Shown: positions 24,672-32,510 of the stretch, piece by piece
How positions within the stretch are numbered: position 1 is the first letter of the stretch
Layout of the letters: the number at the start of each line of letters is the position of its first letter
DNA from: Corynebacterium pseudotuberculosis
Lineage (GTDB): Bacteria > Actinomycetota > Actinomycetes > Mycobacteriales > Mycobacteriaceae
Direction: 5' to 3'
Assembly (NCBI RefSeq): GCF_002155265.1
Contig: NZ_CP021251.1
Location: 62,001 to 126,000 of the forward strand
DNA: 64,000 nt
The notes under the pieces: generated by a model
What the model saw: only the letters and a program-made list of their open reading frames with translations
What the model was told of the DNA's origin: nothing
Database searches by the model: none
Made by a program: the position numbers and the translations under genes

Positions 24672-24743
24672 TTTTATGCCTTATCGTCTCGATTTAGGGG
24701 GTATAGGGGGATGAGTGTCATAACGAGTTTATAGAGTGGGCAC

Positions 24744-25406
24744 ATGGATACCAGCAATGTACTGAAATCAACACCATTGAGCACAGATCTTGTTCTTGCG
24801 GAGGGACTCGTTGTAGGCGAAGACGGGCGAGTGCGCCCTGAATGGGCGGCAAAAGATCCATTACTCAGAAAATATTATGACTATGAATGGGGAAGACCCG
24901 TTCACACCGAATCGGGTTTATTAGAGCGTTTATCGTTAGAAGCGTTTCAATCTGGTCTCAGTTGGGCTACCGTGTTGCGCAAACGAGATGCTTTTCGAGC
25001 AGCGTTTTATGACTTTGATGCAGATACGGTTGCACGTTTTGGGGAAGAGGATATCGTTCGCTTGTTAGGGTGTTCTGAAATTATTAGGAACCGTCGCAAA
25101 ATTGAAGCGGTAATAACTAATGCTCGCGCAACGATTGCTCTGCGAGCGTCCGGAGGCCTAGACGCTTTTATCTGGGATTTTGCCCCTAAAGAGCATCAGC
25201 CGCCAGCTACGTTAGCAGACACTCCGACGGTTTCTAATGCTTCAAAGGCACTGGCAAAAGCACTGAAGAAAGCCGGATTTACATTTATCGGTCCAACAAC
25301 TTGCTATGCCTTGAGCCAAGCTATTGGGATGATTGATGATAGGCCAGCAGGGGCATCGAAATTGCTTGATGATATCGCGGATCTGAATAAAGGAGTGATG
25401 GCATGA
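24744..25406 (+). CDS. tag: DNA-3-methyladenine glycosylase I, zinc-site-less form
   Basis: Base-excision enzyme removing 3-methyladenine from alkylated DNA. Core motifs: 'DPLLRKYYDYEWGRPVH', 'LEAFQSGLSWATVLRKRDAF' (with the pocket Glu66 and Trp74), 'IIRNRRKIEAVITNA' and 'GFTFIGPTTCYALSQAIGM'. The four zinc ligands of E. coli Tag (Cys4, His17, His175, Cys179) are all replaced here, by Pro32, Tyr45, Arg200 and Ala204, so this enzyme should fold without the usual zinc snap. It carries about 28 extra N-terminal residues. A TATAGA -10 (24730-24735) ends 8 bp before the ATG, suggesting a leaderless mRNA. Its stop overlaps the SDR gene start. Confidence 0.9.
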   Translation: MDTSNVLKSTPLSTDLVLAEGLVVGEDGRVRPEWAAKDPLLRKYYDYEWGRPVHTESGLLERLSLEAFQSGLSWATVLRKRDAFRAAFYDFDADTVARFGEEDIVRLLGCSEIIRNRRKIEAVITNARATIALRASGGLDAFIWDFAPKEHQPPATLADTPTVSNASKALAKALKKAGFTFIGPTTCYALSQAIGMIDDRPAGASKLLDDIADLNKGVMA

Positions 25407-26104
25407 CAAAGACCGCAATTGTGACGGGAGGTTCTTCTGGAATTGGAGAAGCTACAGCCAGGGCATTAGCTTCTGATGGCTGGTATGTCATCGTGGCAGC
25501 ACGTCGTATGGACAGATTGCGCCGCATTGCATCAGAGATTGGTGGTGAAGCTATACAACTAGATGTGACTAGCGATGAGTCAGTTGCTCATTTTGCTTCC
25601 TGCATTCAGCAGTGTCACCTCCTGGTCAACAACGCTGGAGGTGCGCTTGGCCTGGACCCTATAGCGGAAGCATCAATTGCAGACTGGCAATGGATGTACG
25701 AAACTAACGTACTTGGCACGCTTCGGGTGACGCGTTCTCTTCTTGATGTGCTTCACGACGGCGCACAGATCATAAATATTAGTTCCATCGCAGGCATTGC
25801 TCCTTATGCAGGTGGTGCCGGTTATAACGCAGCAAAGTTTGGGGTTACTGCTATCAATAAGGTGATGCGTATCGAGTTTGCTCAGCGTAATCTACGGGTA
25901 ACAGAAATTAACCCTGGACGGGTTAAAACAGACTTTTCGCTTATCCGCTTTCATGGTGATCAAGCTAAAGCTGATGCAGTTTATGCAGATAAGCTCAACC
26001 TCACCGCAAAAGATATTGCTGAATCCATCAGGTGGGTAGCTTCAGTGCCTGAGCATATGAATATTGATCGCATGGTTATTACTCCGCGCGATCAGATCGT
26101 CTAA
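25403..26104 (+). CDS. Short-chain dehydrogenase/reductase
   Basis: NAD(P)-dependent oxidoreductase of the classical SDR family, closest in layout to YdfG-type 3-hydroxy-acid dehydrogenases. Rossmann motif 'VTGGSSGIGEATARAL' (TGxxxGIG), then 'LLVNNAGG' (NNAG), 'IINISSIAGIAPYAGGAGYNAAKFG' with catalytic Ser, Tyr and Lys, and 'VTEINPGRVKTDFS'. Arg residues after beta-2 ('AARRMDR') suggest NADP(H). It starts at ATG 25403, overlapping tag by 4 bp, with GGAGTG upstream, so the two are cotranscribed. Substrate unknown; no link to DNA repair is implied beyond position. Confidence 0.88.
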   Translation: MTKTAIVTGGSSGIGEATARALASDGWYVIVAARRMDRLRRIASEIGGEAIQLDVTSDESVAHFASCIQQCHLLVNNAGGALGLDPIAEASIADWQWMYETNVLGTLRVTRSLLDVLHDGAQIINISSIAGIAPYAGGAGYNAAKFGVTAINKVMRIEFAQRNLRVTEINPGRVKTDFSLIRFHGDQAKADAVYADKLNLTAKDIAESIRWVASVPEHMNIDRMVITPRDQIV

Positions 26105-26203
26105 TTGTACGGTGAGAGCTACGGTCCTTACAGATCATTTGTGGAGGGCTGCGAAATAAGTAGCTGAAGAAGGTTTTTTCAGCATGACAAGTTTGGAGAC
26201 ACC

Positions 26204-26524
26204 ATGATTGTTACTACTACTAGCGTTGTTTCTGGTCGGGAGATTTCTGAATATGTACGGGTAGTCGCAGGGGAAACCATCGTTGGTATTAATGTGTTCA
26301 AAGACATTACTGCTGGCTTTAGAAACCTGGTGGGAGGTAGGAGCCAAGCTTATGAAGGTGAAGTAAAAAACGCACGAGAACAAGCTTTAGCGGAAATGGT
26401 GCAGCGGGCCATTGAGCTTGGGGCAGAAGGCGTAGTGGGTGTGGATATTGATTATCAAACTCTCGGATCAGATAACGGAATGATGATGGTTTCTGCAACA
26501 GGCACTGCAGTGCGCTTTGCTTAA
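26204..26524 (+). CDS. YbjQ family protein
   Basis: Small cytosolic protein (106 aa) of the YbjQ/UPF0145 family, sometimes annotated as heavy-metal-binding domain. Pattern: '[33 protein letters not shown]', '[18 protein letters not shown]' and '[20 protein letters not shown]', ending in a beta strand with '[10 protein letters not shown]'. Members form pentameric beta-rich assemblies with no known activity. It has no Cys, so classical thiolate metal binding is unlikely here. It has its own short upstream region (about 100 bp) after the SDR gene. Confidence 0.85.
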   Translation: MIVTTTSVVSGREISEYVRVVAGETIVGINVFKDITAGFRNLVGGRSQAYEGEVKNAREQALAEMVQRAIELGAEGVVGVDIDYQTLGSDNGMMMVSATGTAVRFA

Positions 26525-26562
26525 AACCACTAGGTGGTGAGAGGCACGATAGACTAGGCATC

Positions 26563-26853
26563 ATGCAAGCGCAGGATGTCACTATTCGTGATCAAGAGAT
26601 TAAACTAGGTCAATTTATTAAACTCGCTAGTCTTGTAGAGACCGGCGGCATTGCGAAGGAAGTTATCGCGAACGGCGAGGTCACGGTGAACGGCGCCGTG
26701 GATACTCGCCGCGGCAAGAAGCTTCGCGACGGAGACGTGGTCTGCGTAGGAACGCTCTGCGCCCGCGTTAAAACCACAGCCGAAGAAGACGACTACTTTG
26801 ATGAAAAGACAGCTGATGACGACTTTGATCCGGAAGTATGGAGGAACATCTAA
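26563..26853 (+). CDS. S4 domain RNA-binding protein (YbcJ-like)
   Basis: 96 aa. The S4 fold spans residues 9-68: 'IKLGQFIKLASLVETGGIAKEVIANGEVTVNGAVDTRRGKKLRDGD', the YbcJ/YaaA-like layout that binds structured RNA. An acidic tail follows (EEDDYFDEKTADDDFDPE). Two Cys lie in 'VVCVGTLCARV'. A TAGACT -10-like element (26550-26555) lies 7 bp before the ATG, implying leaderless transcription. Its stop overlaps the VOC protein start (TAATG), so the two genes are translationally coupled. Confidence 0.85.
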   Translation: MQAQDVTIRDQEIKLGQFIKLASLVETGGIAKEVIANGEVTVNGAVDTRRGKKLRDGDVVCVGTLCARVKTTAEEDDYFDEKTADDDFDPEVWRNI

Positions 26854-27677
26854 TGCCAGCCTTCCAAGCTGCGTCGGGGATGCCATATTGGATTGACCTA
26901 ACGTCCAGTGACCTGCGTAAGTCAACATACTTCTATACCCAAGTGTTGGGATGGGAGATTGAAGAGTTTGGCCAGGATTATTATCTCGCTCGTGTGCAAG
27001 GCCTCCCAGTAGCGGGATTCATTAAAAGGCCTGAGGACCAGCAACAAGCTGATACCTGGGTGACTTATTTCCTGACAGATAACATTCATGCTGATTGTGA
27101 GGGCGTCGAAAAGCTGGGTGGGCGTGTGCTCGCGGCGCCGATGGAAGTACGGCTCGGTCTTATGTCCATTGTCGTGGATAATTCAGGTGCACTTTTTGGA
27201 TTAATCCAGCCTGCTGGGGAGGAAGCCTTCATTGCGGCTGGCGAGCCAGGAACGCCAGTTTGGCATGAATTAACGTGCACTACAGGCTACGCCAAAGCGG
27301 TGAAGTTTTATCCTTCTCTGTTCAATTGGACTACGGCAACGGTGGACTCTGATCATAATTTTGAGTACACCACAGCAGAAACTGATGGCGGTGCTTTTGC
27401 TGGCATTTTTAACGCGGAAGGGCAGTTCCCGCCTCAAGTCCCTAGTTTTTGGCAGACCTATCTGGGCGTCTCTAACATGGATGAAGCAGTGAGGAAGACA
27501 AAGGAATTCGGCGGAGAAGTGATTCGTGAGCCTTTTGCCTCGGAATTTGGTTTGATGAGCATCATTTCCGATTCTACGGGAGCCACAGTGACAATATGCG
27601 AAGTAGAAGAAGCTGTGGAAGAAGGCCGTGAATCTGATCCTCTTGAGGGAATTGATCTCAGCCAATTTGGGATTTAA
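26853..27677 (+). CDS. Two-domain VOC (glyoxalase-like) protein
   Basis: Protein of about 274 aa with two vicinal-oxygen-chelate domains (residues about 1-120 and 125-258). Each has the beta-alpha-beta start ('PYWIDLTSSDLRKSTYFYTQVLGWE' and 'PVWHELTCTTGYAKAVKFYPSLFNW') and the end motif ('GLMSIVVDNSGALFGLIQPA' and 'GLMSIISDSTGATVTICEV'). This is the layout of CFP30B/27-kDa-antigen-like glyoxalase-family proteins of mycolata; substrate unknown. The expected first metal His is absent in domain 1 and present as 'WHELT' in domain 2. I choose ATG 26853, with GGAGG 8-10 nt upstream, rather than 26838 inside the S4 gene. Confidence 0.85.
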   Translation: MPAFQAASGMPYWIDLTSSDLRKSTYFYTQVLGWEIEEFGQDYYLARVQGLPVAGFIKRPEDQQQADTWVTYFLTDNIHADCEGVEKLGGRVLAAPMEVRLGLMSIVVDNSGALFGLIQPAGEEAFIAAGEPGTPVWHELTCTTGYAKAVKFYPSLFNWTTATVDSDHNFEYTTAETDGGAFAGIFNAEGQFPPQVPSFWQTYLGVSNMDEAVRKTKEFGGEVIREPFASEFGLMSIISDSTGATVTICEVEEAVEEGRESDPLEGIDLSQFGI

Positions 27678-27681
27678 ATAA

Positions 27682-27972
27682 ATGTATGAGCTCGATGATC
27701 TCAGCTCGAAAGTTCTTGACGTGGTCGACGGAATACCCGTTGGCCGCGTGCTTTCTTATGGGGATATTGCGGAAATCGTAGGTATCGGTCCACGGCAAGT
27801 TGGGAAAATCATGGCGACCGTTGGACATCTAACAGCTTGGTGGCGGGTTGTGAGATCGGATGGGAGTAGCCATCTGGTTGATCGTGCTGTTCATTACTGG
27901 GATTTGGAAAATATTGCGCACAATGGAAAAAGGGTTTTCATGAAAGAATCCCGATGGGGTTGCGATTTGTAG
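27682..27972 (+). CDS. Alkyltransferase-like (ATL) / MGMT-fold DNA-binding protein
   Basis: 96 aa with the DNA-binding domain of O6-alkylguanine-DNA alkyltransferase: 'VLDVVDGIPVGRVLSYGDIAEIVGIGPRQVGKIMA' (helix-turn-helix and Arg finger), then 'LTAWWRVVRSDGS'. The active alkyl-acceptor motif PCHR is replaced by AWWR, so it cannot take the alkyl group. Such ATL proteins bind O6-alkylguanine and hand it to nucleotide excision repair. It starts 4 bp after the VOC gene. With alkB and tag nearby, the region covers all three main ways of handling alkylated bases, yet no Ada-type regulator is present. Confidence 0.85.
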   Translation: MYELDDLSSKVLDVVDGIPVGRVLSYGDIAEIVGIGPRQVGKIMATVGHLTAWWRVVRSDGSSHLVDRAVHYWDLENIAHNGKRVFMKESRWGCDL

Positions 27973-28016
27973 CAAATTTGTTCTATAATGGAGGGGATTA
28001 TATAAGGGGGGAAGTC

Positions 28017-29320
28017 GTGTTTGCGCAAGATATATCTAAAGCTATTGATCGGATCGCGGATGATATTGATTCTTTGCGTAAACTTCTGACGTCACCGGAG
28101 GAAATTAACTTCTCTGAAATGGCCGATTCCTTTGTAAAACTAGAGCAGGCTTTTTCCTTTAAAGCTTATAGCGATGCCTTTGTGGCCTATTGTGCTCATA
28201 TTAACAATGCGGGAACGCTCGTTGGGAGCAAAAATCCGTCGATTTTCTTGTTAATGGTTTAGATCTTTCTTTATCAGAAGCTCGGGAAAGACTTACGCGG
28301 GGCATTAGTCTTTTTGCTTCTCCGATGGGAGAAGATATTCGAGAGAATGCAGCAAGAACAAAAATTGAAAAAATAAAGATCATTGACCGAGAATTGCGGA
28401 GCCTAAAGAAAAACACTGAGCTAGAGACTTATCAGTTACGGGCGGAATTTATCGCGAAAGCACAAGGCATGGGTGCAGAAGCTCTTGGGCAATACACGAG
28501 AAATCGTGTGAAGGAGCTTAATCGTAAGGCTGATCCAGACCCCTATGCTGCGCTTAAAAGGAGAAAAATCACCATAAGCAAACCGGACAAAGATGGTGGG
28601 GTATATGTGAGTGGTTATTTACCACCGGCTACGGGTGTTCTTCTTAAATCTTTGCTTAGCCCTGCGAGGCGAAAAGGGGTTGCATCGTCGGTTGCTCCGG
28701 AAGAAGATAAGCGGACATGGGCGCAACGACGGGTCGATGTCTTCCATCAATGCTTGGCCCAGAGTTCTTCCTTGATTGCAAAACAAAATGGTGGTGTAGG
28801 GACTGTTATTGTGTCTACGACCATTGAAGAACTTGAAAAAGCTGATTGCTCTACGCGCTTCTACACAAATACAGATATTGAGCTTTCTCCTCTCGACCTT
28901 CTGATGCTAGGTCTTAGAGAAGATCTCTTTGCTTGCCTTATGGATAAACAAGGGATTCCACTACAACTGGGGCGGAGTAAACGTACTGCCAGCATCTACC
29001 AGCGTTTAGCATTGGTGGCAAGAGAGGCAGTGTGTTCGCATCCTAATTGCGAACAACCCGCTTCCAATTGCGATGTTCACCACTTGATAGCTTGGTTTGA
29101 TGGTGGTCGCACCGATCTAGAAAATTTAACTTTATTGTGTAGACACCACCACACCAGCAATAACGATAGAAGAGATTTTCGTTTTGGTGTAGGGCATTAT
29201 CAGAGAGACGCGGGAGTCGTAAAATTTTATAGACCGGGTGTTCCACCTGAAGAAAATCAGGCTCCCGCCAGACGCAAGTCGGCGGGATACCGGATAAGGA
29301 TGGCGGAGAAGTCTGCCTAG
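28017..29320 (+). pseudogene. DUF222/13E12-repeat HNH endonuclease gene, frameshifted
   Basis: The gene begins at GTG 28017 after AAGGGGGG, with a TATAAT (27984-27989) upstream. Frame 1 reads 'FAQDISKAIDRIADDIDSL...FVAYCAHINNAGT', then a one-base deletion near 28215-28225 moves the family's next segment ('RWEQKSVDFLVNGLDLSLSE') into another frame. The original frame ends at a TAG at 28260. The rest is intact: DUF222 core, then the HNH site 'CSHPNCEQPASNCDVHHLIAWFDGG' and 'NLTLLCRHHHTSNND' with zinc Cys/His. An internal ATG at 28325 could still make a 331-aa HNH fragment. Such 13E12-like genes are repeated in corynebacteria. The 3' end overlaps glpK by 4 bp. Confidence 0.8.
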
Positions 29321-30846
29321 AACTCGTCTACATTTTCTTCCCAGTTCAGGGAACGCTTTACTGCGCGCTTCCAATCGTGGTAAAGCTCGTCGACTTTTTC
29401 CTGATCCATTGTAGGCTTCCAGACGTGTAAATCGCCTTTTTGCTGAGTGAGGAAATCAAGATTTTCCCAGTAGCCGACAGAATAACCGGCGGCAAAGGCG
29501 GCTCCGGTGGCCGTGGTCTCCACGTTTTTAGGGCGAGTAACCGGGACGCCAAGGATATCTGCCTGGAACTGCATCAGGAGTTCGTTGTAGGTCATTCCGC
29601 CGTCGACACGAAGTTCAGTGAGCTTCACATCTGAGTCGGCGACCATGGCGTCTGCAACGTCGCGGGTTTGGTATGCGGTTGCTTCCAAAACGGCGCGAGC
29701 TAGGTGATTGCGGTTAACAAAGCGAGTGAGTCCGACGATGACGCCTCGGGCGTCTTGTCGCCAGTATGGCGCGAAAAGTCCGGAGAAAGCTGGAACGATA
29801 TAGACGCCCCCGTTGTCTTCAACGCTGCGTGCCATGTTCTCGATCATAGGAGCGTTGGGGACAAGCATGAGGTTATCGCGCAGCCACTGGACTAGCGATC
29901 CTCCTGCAGCAACTGAACCTTCCAATGCGTAGACCGGTTTTTGGCCTTCAATTTGGAAGCAAACTGTGGTGAGCAAGCCGTTTTCGGACCACTTAGGGGT
30001 GGTTCCTGTGTTGAGGAGCAGGAAGAGGCCTGTTCCGTAGGTGTTTTTTGCCTCACCTGGACGGAAACAACCTTGGCCGAACATGGCGGCTTGTTGGTCG
30101 CCAAGCATTGATCGAATGGGAACCCCGGAGAGCGATCCACGTTCACGTACTTGATGGAAATCGCCGACTGATGGACGTATCTCAGGGAGCATTTCCATGG
30201 GGATATCCATGGCTTTGCAGAGTTCTTTGTCCCACTCCAGTTTTTCAATATCCATGAGGAGGGTGCGGGAAGCATTAGTCACGTCGGTTGCGTGCAATGC
30301 CGGTGCGCCGTCATCGCCATCGGCGCCGCCGGTGAGGTTCCAGAGGAGCCATGTGTCGATGGTGCCAAAGAGGAGTTCTCCTGCCTCGGCTCGCTCGCGG
30401 GCGCCGTCAACGTTGTCTAGAATCCACTTGATTTTGGGACCAGCGGGATAAGAATTGATGAGGAGGCCGGTCTTGCGGTACCACCGGTCAGCGCCTTCAT
30501 CACCAGCGAGTTCTTTGCAGATTGAGGTGGTGCGAGTGTCTTGCCACACGATGGCGTTGTACACGGGCTCGCCGGTGTTTTTGTCCCAGACCACTGTGGT
30601 TTCGCGCTGGTTAGTGATGCCTAGGGCCGCTATGTCTTTAGCTGACAGGTCGCTGTCTGCAAGGGCGGTCCCTACTGCGCGGCGGGTATTGTCCCAGATT
30701 TCGATGGCGTCATGCTCTACCCAGCCTTTTTGAGGGAAGATTTGTTCGTGTTCATATTGACCAACGGAGACCTGGTTGCCGTCATGGTCAAAGATGATGC
30801 AGCGGGTTGAAGTAGTGCCTTGGTCGATGGCTGCTACATATTGCAT
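29317..30846 (-). CDS. glpK: Glycerol kinase
   Basis: Phosphorylates glycerol to sn-glycerol 3-phosphate with ATP. FGGY-family fold: '[21 protein letters not shown]' (phosphate loop), '[13 protein letters not shown]', '[21 protein letters not shown]', 'AIVWQDTRT' and '[14 protein letters not shown]', then '[25 protein letters not shown]'. At 509 aa it has the standard length. AAGGAG precedes the ATG and the glpF stop is 9 bp upstream, so glpF-glpK form an operon. No glpD or glpR is adjacent. Expression is probably cAMP-responsive through the GlxR-like site before glpF. Confidence 0.96.
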   Translation of the reverse strand: MQYVAAIDQGTTSTRCIIFDHDGNQVSVGQYEHEQIFPQKGWVEHDAIEIWDNTRRAVGTALADSDLSAKDIAALGITNQRETTVVWDKNTGEPVYNAIVWQDTRTTSICKELAGDEGADRWYRKTGLLINSYPAGPKIKWILDNVDGARERAEAGELLFGTIDTWLLWNLTGGADGDDGAPALHATDVTNASRTLLMDIEKLEWDKELCKAMDIPMEMLPEIRPSVGDFHQVRERGSLSGVPIRSMLGDQQAAMFGQGCFRPGEAKNTYGTGLFLLLNTGTTPKWSENGLLTTVCFQIEGQKPVYALEGSVAAGGSLVQWLRDNLMLVPNAPMIENMARSVEDNGGVYIVPAFSGLFAPYWRQDARGVIVGLTRFVNRNHLARAVLEATAYQTRDVADAMVADSDVKLTELRVDGGMTYNELLMQFQADILGVPVTRPKNVETTATGAAFAAGYSVGYWENLDFLTQQKGDLHVWKPTMDQEKVDELYHDWKRAVKRSLNWEENVDEF

Positions 30847-30855
30847 GGTTGCTCC

Positions 30856-31581
30856 TTATAGTGCGAGTAAGCCTGTGGCGACGGCAGCAAGCATAGGCGC
30901 AACGATTGGTACCCATGCATAAGACCAGTTTGCGCTGCCTTTGTCTTTGATCGGAAGAATGAACGCGTACGCTATGCGCGGCCCGAGATCGCGTGCTGGG
31001 TTGATTGCATATGCGGTGGGCGATCCCAGGGAGAGGCCAATGGAAACCACAATGAACGCAACAGCGAAGTATTTGAGCGGTCCAACATCTCCGGATGGTC
31101 CGAGAGCGATGAATGCCAGCAGCACGAAGGTTGCGATGAATTCGGTGACTGCATTCCAGAAATTGTTGGGGTGTGCAGGGTTGGTGAAGAAGATCCCGCC
31201 GGTGTTTTTGTTACCTCCGGGGTTTCCGGCTTCGTCGTAATTGTTAGCGTCGAAAAGCTGCTTAAATGCCGCCCAGCAAAGGAATGCGCCGAAGATACCG
31301 CCGAGCATTTGTCCCGCGAAGTACCACGGAACCAAGTTCCATGCGACACTGCCTTTGACGGCGAGCATGAGGGTTACTGCGGGGTTGAGATGGCCTCCTG
31401 AAGGATTGGCGATGCTTGCACCCGCGAAGACAGCTAGGCCCCAGCCAAAGGCGATGGTAAGCCAGCCTGCATTGCGTCCCGCTGAGGTCCGGAGAGTGAC
31501 CAGCGCGCAGACGCCGTTGCCCATTAAGAGCAGGATGGTTGTTCCAAGAAACTCCCAGTATAGATATTCAACTCCAGTCAT
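30856..31581 (-). CDS. glpF: Glycerol uptake facilitator (aquaglyceroporin)
   Basis: Channel for glycerol diffusion, 241 aa, six membrane helices. Both pore NPA motifs are present: 'GGHLNPAVTLMLAV' and 'AYAINPARDLGPRIA'. The Asp after the second NPA (NPARD) and the wide-pore residues mark it as a glycerol type rather than a water channel. The start is ATG 31581 with AAAGGAT at -11; 16 additional upstream codons are open but unlikely. It is cotranscribed with glpK. A GlxR-like palindrome lies 60 bp upstream inside the end of the preceding hydrolase gene. Confidence 0.92.
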   Translation of the reverse strand: MTGVEYLYWEFLGTTILLLMGNGVCALVTLRTSAGRNAGWLTIAFGWGLAVFAGASIANPSGGHLNPAVTLMLAVKGSVAWNLVPWYFAGQMLGGIFGAFLCWAAFKQLFDANNYDEAGNPGGNKNTGGIFFTNPAHPNNFWNAVTEFIATFVLLAFIALGPSGDVGPLKYFAVAFIVVSIGLSLGSPTAYAINPARDLGPRIAYAFILPIKDKGSANWSYAWVPIVAPMLAAVATGLLAL

Positions 31582-31637
31582 TTTTATCCTTTGGTAGTAG
31601 GTGACTAAAGATCGTACAGAACAAAACAAGGGAAAAT

Positions 31638-32498
31638 TTATGTGTTACTAATCACAAGGAAATCGGCTACGTCTTTTACCCGCTCTCGCATGACCTCTGG
31701 AGTAGCTACCCTGTGTTCAGAGACATACTCCTTGACCTGCGACTGAGCCTCTGCCCACGGGTAGCGATCAGCAACGGAATCCTGCGTGGCTACCTGTAGA
31801 AAAGTAGGCGGGAAAACCTGTGGAAATTCTGCATCGCATAAGTGCGTTGGGAGGTAATCGAGGGTTAAGTGCGGAAAAGTAAGTGCTTGCGCGTCCCAAA
31901 GGTCACTTGTGAGGGCGGCTAATGCGGCCCCTGAAGAGTATCCCCATGCCACGAGGCGCGGCGGATTCATGCTGCGTACCCATTGGGCGGCGCGGCGAAC
32001 CGAGGCGATTGCATCGGAAACCGTGTGATCGGGGAGGAGGGGATAGTCAAGATCGAGGAATGTGATGCCGGAGAGATTAGCCACGGCTGCGACTTCTGGG
32101 CGCCAGGCATTTTCCAAGGCGGTTCCTGAGCCTTTCCACCAACCACCAGGATGGAGTGAAATACCCCATACGCCGGTTGGGTGCGCGGGACGAATTATCT
32201 GACCGTTGGGGACATCCTCGGTGGTCACGCCGTCGCTAAAAGCGACGCCCGGCGTGGTGTGATCCAGAGCGGAGCCGAGCATCAACATGGAGGCATGAGT
32301 GATCCGGTCGGCGAGGCGGGCGTCGTAAGTATCAAGAACAAGCGGGTCAGTGGGGGAGTCTGACCATGGGGGATTCATCGCAGGGCGTTCATAGTGGGCC
32401 GCTATGTATGTGGAAAGCTGTTCCAGTTGTTCTTCGGGACTCAGCTTCCGATCTTTGCCGCCGACTTCAAATTCTTTGCGTTCATCCATGCGGCCCAT
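31638..32498 (-). CDS. Alpha/beta hydrolase, HSL/carboxylesterase-like
   Basis: Putative esterase of 286 aa. Oxyanion motif 'ISLHPGGWWKGSG' stands in the place of HGGG. The nucleophile elbow is 'AWGYSSGAALAAL', and 'FLDLDYPLLPDHTVSDAIASVRRAAQWV' is typical of the BD-FAE/hormone-sensitive lipase layout. The catalytic Asp and His are probably in 'FLQVATQDSVADRYP' and 'YVSEHRVATP'. The start lies 12 bp after the pepO stop, so they are likely cotranscribed. It precedes glpF by 56 bp, where a GlxR-like site lies, so glpFK can also be read independently. Substrate unknown; supplying glycerol from esters would fit the context but is speculation. Confidence 0.75.
   Translation of the reverse strand: MGRMDERKEFEVGGKDRKLSPEEQLEQLSTYIAAHYERPAMNPPWSDSPTDPLVLDTYDARLADRITHASMLMLGSALDHTTPGVAFSDGVTTEDVPNGQIIRPAHPTGVWGISLHPGGWWKGSGTALENAWRPEVAAVANLSGITFLDLDYPLLPDHTVSDAIASVRRAAQWVRSMNPPRLVAWGYSSGAALAALTSDLWDAQALTFPHLTLDYLPTHLCDAEFPQVFPPTFLQVATQDSVADRYPWAEAQSQVKEYVSEHRVATPEVMRERVKDVADFLVISNT
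31641..31656. promoter_or_regulatory. GlxR/CRP-type binding site before glpF
   Basis: TGTGTTACTAATCACA matches the corynebacterial GlxR consensus TGTGANNTANNTCACA in 13 of the symmetric 16 positions that matter (both TGTG and TCACA ends kept). It lies about 60 bp before the glpF start, within the last codons of the upstream hydrolase gene. cAMP-GlxR control of glycerol uptake is a sensible inference. Confidence 0.55.
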
Positions 32499-32510
32499 GG
32501 TACGCCGGGG

